Source: Dissophora ornata
Lineage: Eukaryota; Mortierellomycota; Mortierellomycetes; Mortierellales; Mortierellaceae
Length of the DNA: 64,000 nt
Direction of reading: 5' to 3'
Assembly (NCBI GenBank): GCA_025201705.1
Contig: MU616612.1
Span: 18,386-82,385, forward strand
The translations under genes and the position numbers were made by a program. Positions within the stretch are counted from its first letter, which is position 1, and each line of letters starts with the position of its first letter. Shown here in pieces: positions 35,580 to 47,616 of this stretch. The notes under the pieces were generated by a model. The model made no database searches. It was not told the DNA's origin and was given only the letters and a program-made list of their open reading frames with translations.

Positions 35580-38500
35580 ATGTCCACAACATCGCTCAGC
35601 AGACGATCTGGTATCCGTGGGTCTTCCAGAGCGCCAAAAAAAATCAACTTCCATGCCCTTCCTCGTCCAAAGCATCCGACTACCCTGGATGTGGCTGACG
35701 AGTACGCGAGTACAACCGACCCCTCTGGAAGCTCCCCCTCCTTGAACTCTGAACACCGCTTGTCCGAAGAGGCGCGTGAGGAGAGGGAGTACGAGGAGGA
35801 TACAAAAATTATAGGAGAGGATGAACAAGATATCCACACTCGACTCCTTTCCGATCCCTTTTCTCGAGAGTACAGGCCTAGCTTCGACTCTTTAATCGCG
35901 CAAAGTGGAGGCAGCAGCAGCAGAAACGCGATCCCCCACAGCGTGGACTCTGCTAGTATGAAGGGCTCGTCCCCACCTCTGTTGCGTAGCAAGTCCCGAC
36001 CAAGCAGTTCGAATTCCGGTTCTCGTTCCTCCGATCCTCCTCAGCACCACCCACAACAACACCAGGCCCCCTTGCAGTTAGACCTTCAACATTTCCCTAC
36101 ACCGCCAACGCACCAACACAACCTACCGGCCTCTCGACGTGGCGTTGGAAACATTACGATACCTCCTCGCAAGGAGTCAATCGAATCATATGTGCAACAT
36201 GACACACACACCTTAGCACATTCCACGTCAAGGTCGCGCAAGGACGAGAATGCGGGAGGGACCATCTCTCGCATAGAGGAATACCTTCAGTTCCTCGATG
36301 ATGATGATGATGATGATGATGATGAAGCCGAGGACGAGGACGAAGAGGCATACGAAACACCAGATAATTACAGTGAAGCCGATAATCAAGAGCCCCTAGA
36401 GAGTAGGATCCAGCGGTACTCTTGGTGGTTTGACCGTGAAAATTTCTATAATCAAAGCGTGCACGATCTAAGTCAAGAGCATCTACAGTACCTGAAGGAG
36501 CACAGCCAATATCAGCTGCATGACAACCAGTGTGAACGCAACCCCTCCTCTCCAACAACACCAATCTTCTTTCTGGACTCACCAAGGACGCCAAGGACCC
36601 CTACAGCAAAATTCAATCGGAGGGAACAGGTGCCAACGAGTAATAGAGCTGTAAGACACTTCAACCCCCATATTGAAACACAGGAGACGTTGAAACGAGA
36701 GCGCACTCGAATTCTACAACGGGCGGTTGTGAGCACTTTCCGGCAGATTGATTGGGATGACATCTCGAACATAAAGCCGCTCAAGAAGGGCGGTTTTGGC
36801 GAGATCCATGCCGCTGAATGGTCTCGACTTCAGGTTGTGCTCAAGAGGGCATTACTGGAAGAGAGTAAAGGAGTTGAACAATTTGACCAAGAGGTAACTG
36901 AATAGTAGCAGCCCATCCAACTCTGGTCAGGAAGCTGTGCCCCACATCACTCATCAATTTTCTTCCTACCTCAAATAACTTTATCTTCGCAGCTGGAGAT
37001 CCTGAAGCGAGTCCACGACTACGACTTTATCGTGCCTTTCTATGGTGTGACAGTTGACCCTCGTACAAATGTCCGATGTATAGTCATGAAGCACTGTGCA
37101 AACGGCAACCTCAGTTCCTTCCTGCAGATGAACCACGAAACTCTGACCTGGCCAGAACGGTACCGTCTCTCGATTGAGATCACCAAGGGACTCGAGTTCC
37201 TTCACAAGTCAGGATTCCACCACAGAGATCTCCATAGTGGCAATATTCTGCTGGACGACAAAAGAACTGCCATGATCTGCGACTTTGGTCTGAGTCGATC
37301 CTCAAGCAAAGAAAAAACCAACGATTTGAGCGCCGTCGTGGGCGTGGCCTCTTTCATGGCGCCTGAGCGTTTCCCTTCAATTAGGCCCATCTACTCGGCC
37401 GCCTGTGATGTTTACAGTCTCGGTGTTATTTTTTGGCACATATCGTCGGGAAGGATCCCCTTCGTGGAGCGTTTGCGAGATCCGTCGCTCCTGAATCAAC
37501 TGATGAGTGGTACTCGTGAAGAGATTGCACCGGGCACGCCACAGGAATACACAGATTTGCTTGTCAAGTGCTGGGATGTCAACCCTGCCAAGCGACTCAA
37601 AATCGAAGTGATTATCGCGATCTTGCAGACGCTCATGGCTAGGCCTTCAGAGCCTGTGCATCAAATGCCGCCAGGGTTCGTGGTGCCGAGCAACACGACA
37701 TCCGGGGCACTGCCCATGCCTCCAGAACTGGAATCGAAAATGGCGAGTCTGGAGAGGGCATCCAACGCATTGAACAAGATGGTGTTTGATATCAAGAATC
37801 CATCCATGAAGGAGACTGTGAACTACATCGAACGTAAGTTAAAATCTGTCTTTTTGTCGCCTCCACCTTGTGTGTGTTTCAAATAGCTGGATATGGCCTC
37901 TAATCTGACTCCGCCCATAATAATTAGGCGCACGCGCGTCTTTCAGAGACCAGAAGTCGCTTCCGAAGCCATATTCACCCACGAATCTACCAAAGACACC
38001 AATTTACCTCTGTCCTCTCGTCGGTGACATCGCTGCACTCCACTACTATCTTAATTACCACAGACCCTATAATCCCATCAATGAGTCCAGCGAACTGACA
38101 GGCGACACAGCGTTGCACTTGGCTTGTTTATTCCTTGAGTCTCCCCTGGACACAATCAAGGTCCTGGTCGAACTCGGAGCCGACATTAATCTCGAAAACC
38201 TGCAGGGCTATACCCCTATCATGATCTTGGTCTCTTCCAACACTCAGGACTGCTACGAAGCGCTCAAGTACTTTGTAGTGCGCGGGGCCCGTATCCCAGC
38301 TTACATTCGAAACCCGATCACGCCTCTGAACAGTGCCCAGATCTACGCGCAGAATGTTGTCAACGAGTCCATTGAGTTGCATTTAAACGACTCGGTTGCT
38401 GATGACCTGAAACACCCGCGTGTCCGTACTGATGCACCATCCTTGAATAAGAAGCTTATCGCCCAGAGGGGCGACAGTCGAAAAGCAGGCCCCTTGTTTT

Positions 38501-39237
38501 CCAAGGGCCGTCCGCTGATCCACGTCGTGGCTGCAATGCAAGAGGACTACCGGATCCTGGACTGCCTTTGCGACGCAGGGCTTGACCCTGCCATCTCCTT
38601 TGGTGGTGAGACGGCTCTGGTCGTTGCCGCTGCGCATTTGAGGATCAAGAACATGGAGTGGCTGCTGAACAACGACTTGGATATCAGCACTGAAGCCAGT
38701 GTCCGCAGAGCCATTCAAGTGGTCTGGACGCTCCATGCATCTGCACTCTCTTCCTACGACAACAGTCCAAGCAGTAGCAATCGGCTGAAGTCAAAGGCAT
38801 TCCTGGAGGACATCCGTGATCTGCGGAAATATTCATGGGCAGGAGTCGCCTACAAGGATACTGATCAACTCAGCAAAGATATGGTCATCCCTGTCTTGAA
38901 GCTGCTTGAACAGTGGACGGGCAACCAACGTATTGCCGCGAGAAGAGAAGTTGCCATCAAGCTGAAGCTCATCCATGGCATTAATTGGCAAGAACCCACT
39001 TCATTGAGTCCCCGCCCGGTGTCACCCGCCACCGGCAATGCAAATACCAGCGTCAGCAACGGCAACGGCACTAATACCCAAGGAAATATACCTTGCATGC
39101 CACCAATACCCCCGCCGCAGTCCTTGCCTCGCAGTACTCCGAATAATAACGGAGCGTCCCGCCTCTCACATAGAAAGAGTCAGCGCCATTTGATAGATCA
39201 AGTCTTGAGTAACAAGGCCATGGTCCGATTACAGTGA
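35580..39237 (+). CDS. Protein kinase with C-terminal ankyrin repeats
   Basis: Three exons (35580-36893, 36993-37833, 37928-39237) give 1154 residues. About 390 N-terminal residues are disordered, Ser/Pro/His-rich, with an Asp run encoded by a GAT repeat near 36297-36324. The kinase domain starts near residue 395: Gly loop KGGFGEIHAAEW, Lys422 in VVLKRA, catalytic HHRDLHSGNILL (Asp517), CDFGLS (Asp535), and a MAPERF segment; all catalytic residues are present. The HRDLHSGN form and the sequence around it resemble the tyrosine-kinase-like/Ser-Thr kinases expanded in Mucoromycota and Glomeromycotina. After a coiled linker come ankyrin repeats (GDTALHLACL..., LVELGADINLENLQGYTP, GGETALVVAAAHLR, LLNNDLDIS). 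An upstream in-frame ATG at 35370 exists but precedes a segment unlike kinase N-termini; I prefer 35580. Substrates unknown. It converges on TIM44. Confidence 0.87.
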
Positions 39238-39414
39238 TCATCTCTTGCCAAAATAAAAATAAAACAATGTACACCAACCAAAACACATGAAAGTATGAAG
39301 TGGTCTATCATCCAAATGCTTTATTAGAGTGACCCTCGCACCCATGGGCTCTCGTGTTGTAGTCTATCCGAGAATTTTTTTGTTAAAAGTACATGCGAAA
39401 TGCAAAAAAAAAAA

Positions 39415-39436
39415 GAGTGTGTATGTGTGTGTGTAA
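39415..39436. repeat. GT microsatellite between convergent genes
   Basis: A short GTGTGT run with one A lies in the 246-base spacer between the stops of the kinase gene and TIM44. Confidence 0.75.
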
Positions 39437-39483
39437 TAATACGGCGACGGCGTTGATATGAAAAAGAACATCAGTACGTTTCT

Positions 39484-41196
39484 TTAAATGTAGGCGCGGC
39501 TGTTATGTTTGGCCATGTCCATGACACGAACACCTCGCGTCAAAGGGTTGGACAGGGTCTCGGGCGTGATCGTTATCACGCAGGCATACGTGGCCTCCTC
39601 AATCGCATCCTCCTTTCCAAAAACGACCTCGCGTGTCAAGCGATTACGGAACACAGTGACCTCCTGGGTATTGAACGAGACAATGAGCACGGGCACATCG
39701 TTCTCGAGAACCTTGGCAGAGACCAACTCCACATTACGGAGCTCCAAAATCTTGCAGTCGCTGACAAGACCCTGTGCAACCTGGGCCTGGAAGCCAGCTG
39801 TCAGGACGTTGTATGTCGCTTCTGAGCACCATTCGTGCAAAGTCTCAGAGTCGGTGTTCAGAACAGCATCCATGATTTCAGGAATGATGAACTCACGGCA
39901 TTCCTTCATAAAGGCGTCCATCTTGAACCTAGGGTCGATCATCTGAAGAGCTTTAATAGTCTTCGCGTTCTCAGTCTCATCCAGCATCGAGACTAAAAAG
40001 ATCGTACACGACTGGTTAGATGCCACATTCCCGATTTGGAATCCCAGAATAAAGTTCGTGTGTCAGATTAATGCTTACCCCAGACATCAGAGATCTTGTC
40101 AGTGACCACACGAGCCCAGGCAACGAACACATTGTCGCTGTCTTCGTAGTTCTTCTTCATGCTGAATACACTCTGCATGACAGGGTTGGTATCTTTGAAC
40201 TTGCTCCACGTCTCCTTCCATGCAGAGTCCTTGTGGAGCACCATCGACTCTCCGGCGTTAACATCCTCCTTGGTCTCGGGGACTGCTGCCTGAGCAGCCT
40301 TCTGAGCATCCTTGGGGCTATAGTTAACGTCCAGTCCGCGAGCGCGACGGCGGGCGGCCTTAGAAATATAGCCTCCGTATCTAGATTCAGTATCCTGGAT
40401 CACAGTCTCTACTGACTCTTTAACATTCTTGAAGTATTCGTTGTCACGGATGGGCTTTGTTGTAGAGTCCATAGTCTCGGCAAACACCTTTCCAGTCTCA
40501 GAGATCTACCGTTCATGTCGCAGCGGCCCAGGTTAGAGGCCATGTGCAAACGATCAGGCAATAGATGCTAGATCCACTGGGCGATGGCAGTCATGTATTG
40601 TTCTATTACTCCTCAAACATACCTTTTCCTTGGATCCCTTGACAAACTCATTCTCGGCAGCGCCTTTCAGTGTCTCCGAAACAGTCTCTCCGATCTTTCC
40701 TGTTGCCTTCTTCAGCTGCTCTGCAGTTTGCTTGAGCTTCTCTGAAGCTACGCCAGCTGAAGCAGCGCTATCCTGTATACACCGATCGGATTGACGGGAA
40801 AAAAAAAACAAGGCGAAACTATTAGGTTCACGATCTGATGGCCCCTTGCCGTTGTTGAAGAACAAAAGCCGCTGTCGTCTATCGCTCATTTCTTACCTTA
40901 GCCTTTTCGAAGGCATCCCTGGCCTTCTTCAGGGCATCGCTCTCTCCAACTTTGCCGGACTCGTCCTGCAGCTTCTTGACAGATTCTTGCAGCTCCTTGT
41001 TCTTCTTGATCTGCTCTTTCAGAGTATCAACGAACTTGCTGAAGGCGCCCTGAGACTCGTGTCTGGCAGAGATTAATGGGGTAGAGACATGGTGACCGAC
41101 GGGCCGTGCGGTCATGCGCTGTGAAGATACAAGGAGAGAGCTAGGGCGAATAGCCTTTGCAGTCGACGAGGAGACGATCGATCGAAGAGCAGACAT
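39484..41196 (-). CDS. TIM44: Mitochondrial import motor subunit Tim44
   Basis: Four exons (41196-40897, 40772-40623, 40505-40079, 39992-39484) give 461 residues; yeast has 431 and human 452. The first 40 residues are rich in Ser, Arg and Ala without acidic residues, a matrix presequence. The N-terminal half is helical and charged (KEQIKKNKELQESVKKLQDES). The C-terminal Tim44 domain is complete: DNVFVAWARVVTDKISDVWG, KALQMIDPRFKMDAFMKECREFIIPEIMDA, DSETLHEWCSEATYNVL and ARVVFGKEDAIEEATY-like end strands. Tim44 anchors mtHsp70 to the TIM23 channel on the matrix side and binds cardiolipin-containing membrane. Introns are 124, 117 and 86 bases. It is followed head-to-tail by the nuclear gene for mitochondrial uS10, but each has its own spacer and no operon is implied. 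Confidence 0.95.
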
Positions 41197-41791
41197 AATT
41201 GGTTTCGGCTACTGTGTCTATGAATGTGACAGAGGGTGTTGAGGTTGTTGCCTTCCTAGAACGTGCGGAGGACAGATTGTGGTGGTCCGAGAAGATCGAG
41301 GAGGGATGAAAGGGAAGGAAGAATGAGGTGAAGAAAGAGTTCCGATCCCGACGTTGGGGTTGACTTCTTATTGCTCTGCCCTCTCGCCCAGCCGCAAAAG
41401 GGAACAACATCCTGCGCAAAAAGTGATCGGTGGCTTTTATTTTCTGCATCCCAAAAAGGAAACCGTCACACTGATCAGAAACTGTCATTGTCCCTGAATA
41501 TCCACGGTTCCGGATAGTCTTGATGATCACCATTCTGGACTGGCTCAGCAAAAGATACGCAAACGATATGGAACGTTAAAGGACTGGATAGGAAAGACAA
41601 ATTACTGTCCATTAAAAATTCCTGCTCCCAATGGAGTTTATTTTCTTGTTATCCTTGGCACAGCGCAGGTAAAAACGAAAATAAGCAAACGATGCAATAA
41701 AACTGTAATGATGGCTGTTGTTAGTTGGCGTGTGAAGCAGGTAGCAGTGTCCCGGTGGATGTGAAAATCACTTCGTCATTGCTTTATTGCT

Positions 41792-42865
41792 TTATTGCTT
41801 GTCGGATTTGGAGGCGGTCTCCGCCACGGCCTTCTCGACAGCCTTGGAGAGTTCCGGATCAAGAGTCGAAGATCCGCTCACGAGAGGCTCAACTGCGTCA
41901 GCAATGTGAGATTCTGTAGGTTGATCCAGGTTTTCAGGAGTTACTGCCGGCGATGGCTGTGCTTCTTGTGTTGTGGTAGTTGTGGTAGAATCGGCTGTGC
42001 TGACGTTAGAAGAACTGCCGTTTGAGATCTCCTCCACACCGCCGATATCCTTCATCATCTCAGCCAACAGCTGATCCGCGACAGCCTTAACCTCATTGGA
42101 TGGCTCATGGCTCTCGCTTCCAGACATCTGCTCGAGTTCGCTCGCTCCGAAAGCCTGTTCTGTATTCTTCATCAACTCGGCCACAGATCGGTTCCTGCTC
42201 TCGCCCTTCTTGGCCTTCTCCAGTCTCTTTTGTCCAACGCCCAATTCCTCGTTCTCCCAGATCGTAACCTTCATACCGACTCCTGCCAACGAGTTCTGGT
42301 TCAAAAACTGGACCCAACGACGGACCACATCTGGGTGAGCATCCTTGATAGCCAACAGGCGCTTGTGTGTCTTTCTCTCAAAGGTCTCCTGAGCCTTCTT
42401 ATGAACAAAGGGCGACTTGTTGACAGTCCACTTTGAGGTCTGGACTGGCAAAGGGATCGCTCCTGAACATGGCATCTCCATGGCTGCAGCAGTGCGGCGA
42501 GCGAAATCAGCAAAGAAATCGAGCTGGTGAGGAAGGAAGGATCGGAGGTGGAGGTGGGCGACAGTAATGTTGTGGGTGGTAGGGATCTGAACGGGTTCGC
42601 CATACACTAGACGATCCTCCTCAGACATACTCTCAGGCAAAGTGCCATTGGCATGAGCGCTAAATAGGCGAAGATCATTAAAGAAGCGGCAGTCGAGTTA
42701 CGATCAAGGCCTGTTGCGATATACGGCACACAGTTCTTCGGATATGGGAAAGCACGCATCCCTGCTAGCTGAATTCCTGTACCTGAAGGAGCGAGTGGCA
42801 ATGGATGCTGCCTTGACGGCATTCAGTCCTCGAACGGACAATCCAGTCTTGAACGTGCTCAACAT
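41792..42865 (-). CDS. RSM10: Mitochondrial small-subunit ribosomal protein uS10m (Rsm10)
   Basis: Two exons, 42865-42783 and 42659-41792, joined in phase 2, give 316 residues. Exon 1 encodes a typical matrix-targeting presequence, MLSTFKTGLSVRGLNAVKAA, with Arg/Lys and no acidic residue; this decided the start. The S10 domain follows: VAHLHLRSFLPHQLDFFADFARR, GAIPLPVQTSKWTVNKSPFVHKKAQETFE and VGMKVTIWENEEL. The KSPFVHKK.QE block is the S10 signature. uS10 sits in the head of the mitochondrial 30S-like subunit. The C-terminal 120 residues are an acidic, Ser/Thr-rich extension that bacterial S10 lacks; fungal mitoribosomal proteins often have such additions. The gene diverges from UTP13 over 336 bases, a likely shared promoter between a mitochondrial and a cytosolic ribosome-production gene. 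Confidence 0.92.
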
Positions 42866-43201
42866 TGGCAATAACTATGTGATACGGGTTCCCGTTGAGG
42901 AGCGTGATGAACGAGCGATGGCAATGTGCTGTTCCGGCCAGGGTGGGTCATGAGATCTTCAAAACAGTGGCGTTCATTCCCTCCGTTATAGAGGAAACTC
43001 GCAGTCACGACTTGTTTACTTTCTTGCATGCTTGATTTTTTTGCTTCAGCGTTGAACTCTTCAGCATCTGCGGTTCATTGGCCATCCCTCCATTCCCATA
43101 CACATTCGTTTCCGCTTCCGCACTGCCACCCGCTCTTTGAACTTCTTTCATACGAAACTGAGAGGAGAGCAAAGACACTCGAGAAAATCCATATCTCCAT
43201 C

Positions 43202-46200
43202 ATGGCTGCACAAGCACCGCCCCAGGGCAAAATTCACTTGAAGACTAGGTAACATATCTCAAGAGTCATTGACGCTCTGAACGCCCCTAATCCAGTGATC
43301 TATGATGCTTGCAACAGCTAATCATGCACGAGTAATTACAAGATGGAGTAAAAATGCACACTAATACGGGAATCTTTCGAAAACAGCTTCAAATCTACAC
43401 AGACTATTGAGTCGATCTATACAGGAGGCAAGGTCTGCATATCTCAGGATGAACAGTACCTCGTCACAACCGTGGGCGAGGACATCGACGTGATCGAGAT
43501 CAAGACTGGAAAGAAGCTTTGGAGACTCAAAGGAGACACCGAGATTATCACCACTTTTGCAGTGACTTCAGATGGCCGTACCCTCGTCAGCGCCAGCAGG
43601 AGTCTTTTGCTCAAGACTTGGGATCTTCGCACAGGAACACTCATTAGAAGTTTGAAAGCTCACGACGCACCCATCATTGTCATGGATATTGATCCGACTT
43701 CGACATTGGTTGCCACTGGATCTGCAGATAGCACTGTCAAAGTCTGGGACATTGCAGGAGGATTCTGTACACATAACTTCAAGGGACATGGAGGCGTTAT
43801 CTCTGCAGTGCTATTCCATCCTGATCAGTCCAGATGGTGGCTGTGCTCTGGAGCTGACGACTGCACCGTCCGTGTCTGGGACCTCAAGAGCAGAAAGTAT
43901 GTGTCCTTTGCACCTTAGTCTGTACGTCACCTTGCATTACTTGAGCTCCTTAAAATACTGAACTGACCAGAATTGGTGGTGTGATCGCTGCGACTTCTCA
44001 AAAATAGACCTGTTGCTGTTTTGGAGTCTCACGTTTCAGTGATTAGAGGATTGGCGGTCTCCGATTCTGGCAACACCTTGATCAGTGGTTCCCGTGATAA
44101 GGTTGTCAACGTGTGGAATCTCAATACCATGAAACTCGCCACTACCTATCCCATCTACGAAACTCTCGAGACAGTTGGTATCCTTCAGAAATCGCAGATC
44201 CAGGCGATTGGCGGCAAAGACGTCTCCGACAGGGAAATGTTCTACACTGCTGGCGATAGCGGTGTGATCAGGATCTGGGATTTGAAGTCAGGAGAGTTGA
44301 TCGCCAAGCAGAAGGAGGAGCAGGGAAGCAAATCAGGAATCTCGGACGTCCTGTAAGTTCGATACTTCGACACCCAAGGCTCTAAAGCATCGTTTGAAAA
44401 CTTGACAGAGTAATGGAGTACTGATTCCACATTTATCCGGCATGCGACGTGCTTCAACTTCAATAGGTACCTTACAGAGTCGCAGCAACTAGCGTCAATC
44501 ACAAGTGACCAGAACATCTTGTTCTTTAATATCGAGAACGACCTGAAACGCGTAAAGCAGATCGTCGGTTACAATGACGAGATCATCGATGTTGCCTATA
44601 TTGGAGAGGAGGAGACCCACTTGGCAGTAGCGGCGAACAGTGAGCAGATCAGAGTCTTCAACTTGAAAGAATTTGAGTGCGACCTGATCTACGGCCACAC
44701 AGATATTGTCATCTGTCTGGACAGGAACACAGATGGATCTCTTTTGGCTTCAGGATCAAAGGATAATACGGCGAAGGTGTGGACCTTGGACCTTGAGAAT
44801 GAGGATGCAGATGAGAGATACAAGTGCATAGGAACATGTGTTGGACATACAGAGGCCATCGGCGCCGTCGCCTTGACGAGAAAAACAGATGGACTCCTGC
44901 TGACGGGGTCCCAGGACAGGACGATCAAATGCTGGGATCTCAGCACAGCTGGTAATTATCGCAGCTGCCCAGAAATCTTAATCCGGTGCCACGCTGCTGC
45001 TTCAGTTTCCTAATTATGTCTATTATACCTCTTCATTTACCAGACTTGGATGAGCCTGACGCGGAGCATCGCTTCAAGTCTCACTACACCGTACAGGCTC
45101 ACGACAAGGATATCAACACCATTGCCATCGCACCTAACGACAAAATATTCGCCACTGGATCACAGGATAAGTTGGCCAAGATCTGGAACCTGCAGGAGGG
45201 AACACTCGTTGGTGTGTGCAAGGGTCATAAGCGTGGCGTCTGGTCTGTCAAGTTTTCGCCAGTTGATCAATGTTTGGCTACGAGCTCTGGAGACAGGACA
45301 ATTAAGATCTGGTCCCTAAATGACTTCAGCTGTTTGAGGACGTTTGAAGGACACACGAACTCGATTCTTAAAATCGATTTCCTGACATCAGGCCTCCAAT
45401 TGGTCTCGTGCGGTTCAGATGGTTTGGTCAAGTTGTGGACGATCCGCACCAACGAGTGCGTCGCCACGCTGGATAACCACACTGAAAAGATTTGGGCACT
45501 TACGGTGCGCAAGGACGAGAACATGGTCGTGACAGGAGGCGCGGACTCTATGATCAATTTCTGGGAAGATTTCACAGAGGTTGAGTACGCAGAGAAGAAA
45601 CAGGCCAAGGCGGATCAGGTCTTGAAGGAACAAGAGCTTTCAAACTACCTGCAGCGCAAGGATTGGAAGAATGCCATCACACTCGCGCTGTCGCTAGAGC
45701 AGCCCTTCAGGCTACTTCAGCTCTTTAACCAGATCCTGCGGGACCGTCCTGAGCATGACGCATCCATCACAGGTCTGGAGGCCGTGGACAGGGTCCTGAT
45801 GGGTCTGTCACTAGAGCAGATTGCGAAGTTGCTGGGCTACGTCCGCGACTGGAACACTCATGCCAAGAACATGCGTCCTGCCCAGACGGTATTGCATGCA
45901 ATCTTGAGGCAACGCAAGGTTCAGGAGATGATTGAGGTTCCCGGAATCAAGGACCTGCTGGATGGCCTTCTGCCTTATAGCGAGCGTCACTTTCAAAGAG
46001 TCGAAGCCTTGACCGTTCGGAGCTACGTGGTTGATTACACTGTCCAGGCGATGGATCTGATGGCCCTAATGGGCGATGTGGATGATTTGGAGTTGCAAGA
46101 CGGTGATATGGACGGCGATGAGGGTCGATTGAGCCTTCGGGCACAGAGGAAAGCCGAGGAGGAACGCATGGCCAAGGAGAGGCACGATGCTTTTGCGGCT

Positions 46201-46374
46201 GCTAGAGATGCAGCGGTGGAAGCACCAACGACGAACGGCTATGCCGTCGTTGTCCAAGACGATGAGGAGGAGGAGGAAGCTGCAGAAGGGGGTGAGAGTG
46301 AAGATGGAGATGGGGACGAGGATAGCGAGGAGGAGGAACAAGCAGAAGACGACAGCGACGAAGATATGGAGTAG
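43202..46374 (+). CDS. UTP13: U3 snoRNP WD40 protein Utp13 (TBL3)
   Basis: Five exons (43202-43248, 43387-43896, 44008-44352, 44467-44951, 45044-46374) give 905 residues with agreeing phases; yeast Utp13 has 817 and human TBL3 808. The first two thirds are WD repeats forming two propellers (for example [59 protein letters not shown]). The C-terminal Utp13 domain is present: [21 protein letters not shown] and [15 protein letters not shown], followed by helices and an acidic tail ending DDSDEDME. The protein is part of the UTP-B complex of the small-subunit processome and is needed for 18S rRNA maturation in the nucleolus. The tail is longer and more acidic than in yeast. It converges with the coiled-coil gene; the stops are 222 bases apart. 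Confidence 0.95.
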
Positions 46375-46595
46375 AATAGATCGTCCACTATCATCAATAG
46401 ACATTCTCATTTTGCATTTTTTATCATCCAATCACTTTCCTGGCGCCATGAAGATCGCTGCTCGTTGTATGCGTTGTATGAAGAGATACACGTTTGCTTT
46501 TATTTTCACGGATTACAATTACAAAAGAGGTTGCAAGGCATGGTGACCTGGATATACAGGCGTAGATTCGCCAATTGTTGGTCTACGCTAGCCAA

Positions 46596-47616
46596 TTAGG
46601 ATAGCATGTAGGTAGCAAGAAGAGCAGCCCAGGAGAGGATCGAGGCCGAAAGGTCGCCACCGTTGACAGTTGCAGATGACTGTGACTGTCTCTCGGGGAA
46701 GACACCCGGCATTTGGTCGTTCTGGCTGTCAGTTAGCGATGATCCACCGCTTGACTCTGATGCTGACGTCAAAGAATCAGCACCAGTCGTAACTTGCTTC
46801 TTTCCTTCAGACTCCAGCTTTGCGGAAAAGCGAACCAGCTCCTGGTAGTTGGTGACTGACTTTCGGATATCGCTGTCGTGTCCATTCAGCCTCTCGGCCA
46901 GACTTGAGAGTTGCGCTTCGCGCTCTCGTAATGTCTGCTTCAATGCACGCTCGCCTTCTACAAAGAGAAGGAAAGAAAGAAAGAAAGGTGATGAGTATAT
47001 CACGACATGACAGACAGACAACAAGTTACAATAATGCACTAAAAGAGGCCGTACCACACTTGCGACGGTAGTTCTCTTCTGCTTTATGCAAGGCCGATTG
47101 CCATGTCTTTAGCGACGATGTTAACTCTTTAACCTCTTCACGAAGCTGTCTTGTCGTATCGGGCTGACTCACATCGCCTTCGCTATCTTGTCGTAGCTGA
47201 ATTGCTCCGCCGCCATGACCCATCTGGCTGTACGCAATCTGCAACTGTCGATGCATCACATCTACCTGCTGAACCAAAAACTCGTACTCCTTTCTCCAAC
47301 CCGCGCCCTCTTGACTCGTCCATCGTTCAAGGTATCCGTTGACCTTGTCCAACTCCTGATTCAGCAACTCATTCGTCCTTGTAACATGCGAGATCTCTGT
47401 CTCCAATGAGTTGATATGAGTCTGCATCTTGAGCCATTCTGGTGTTGACATGATCACCTCAGGCATGTCTACTGAATATCCCTTTGACATTAAAGTCGTT
47501 GCCATTGTTGTTGTTGACACTATGTTATGTTCTAGCTCAGGCTCGAGCTCAAGTTCGAGGTTTCCAAAGCCATTGCTATCCTGTTGTGGGGAGAGGGGTG
47601 GCGAGGGCAGCTCCAT
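46596..47616 (-). CDS. Coiled-coil protein with C-terminal hydrophobic tail, unknown function
   Basis: Two exons, 47616-47055 and 46957-46596, joined in phase 1, give 307 residues. After a Pro/Ser- and Glu-rich start (MELPSPPLSP, then an ELELEPELE repeat) there is a long coiled coil from about residue 60 to 240, with heptad-like segments such as MQTHINSLETEISHVTRTNE and RQLREEVKELTSSLKTW, and RALKQTLREREAQLSSLAER in exon 2. A Ser-rich linker follows, and the protein ends in a hydrophobic segment, LSASILSWAALLATYMLS, that could be a tail anchor. There is no family I can name with confidence. Tethers and golgin-like proteins with such tails are candidates by architecture only. Exon 2 begins after a strong pyrimidine tract and CTTTGTAG acceptor. 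It converges with UTP13. Confidence 0.7.

Noticed and set aside
35541..37390. Several long antisense frames opposite the kinase-ankyrin gene
   Set aside because: They are mirror frames of a Ser-rich and GC-rich coding sequence and lack domains.
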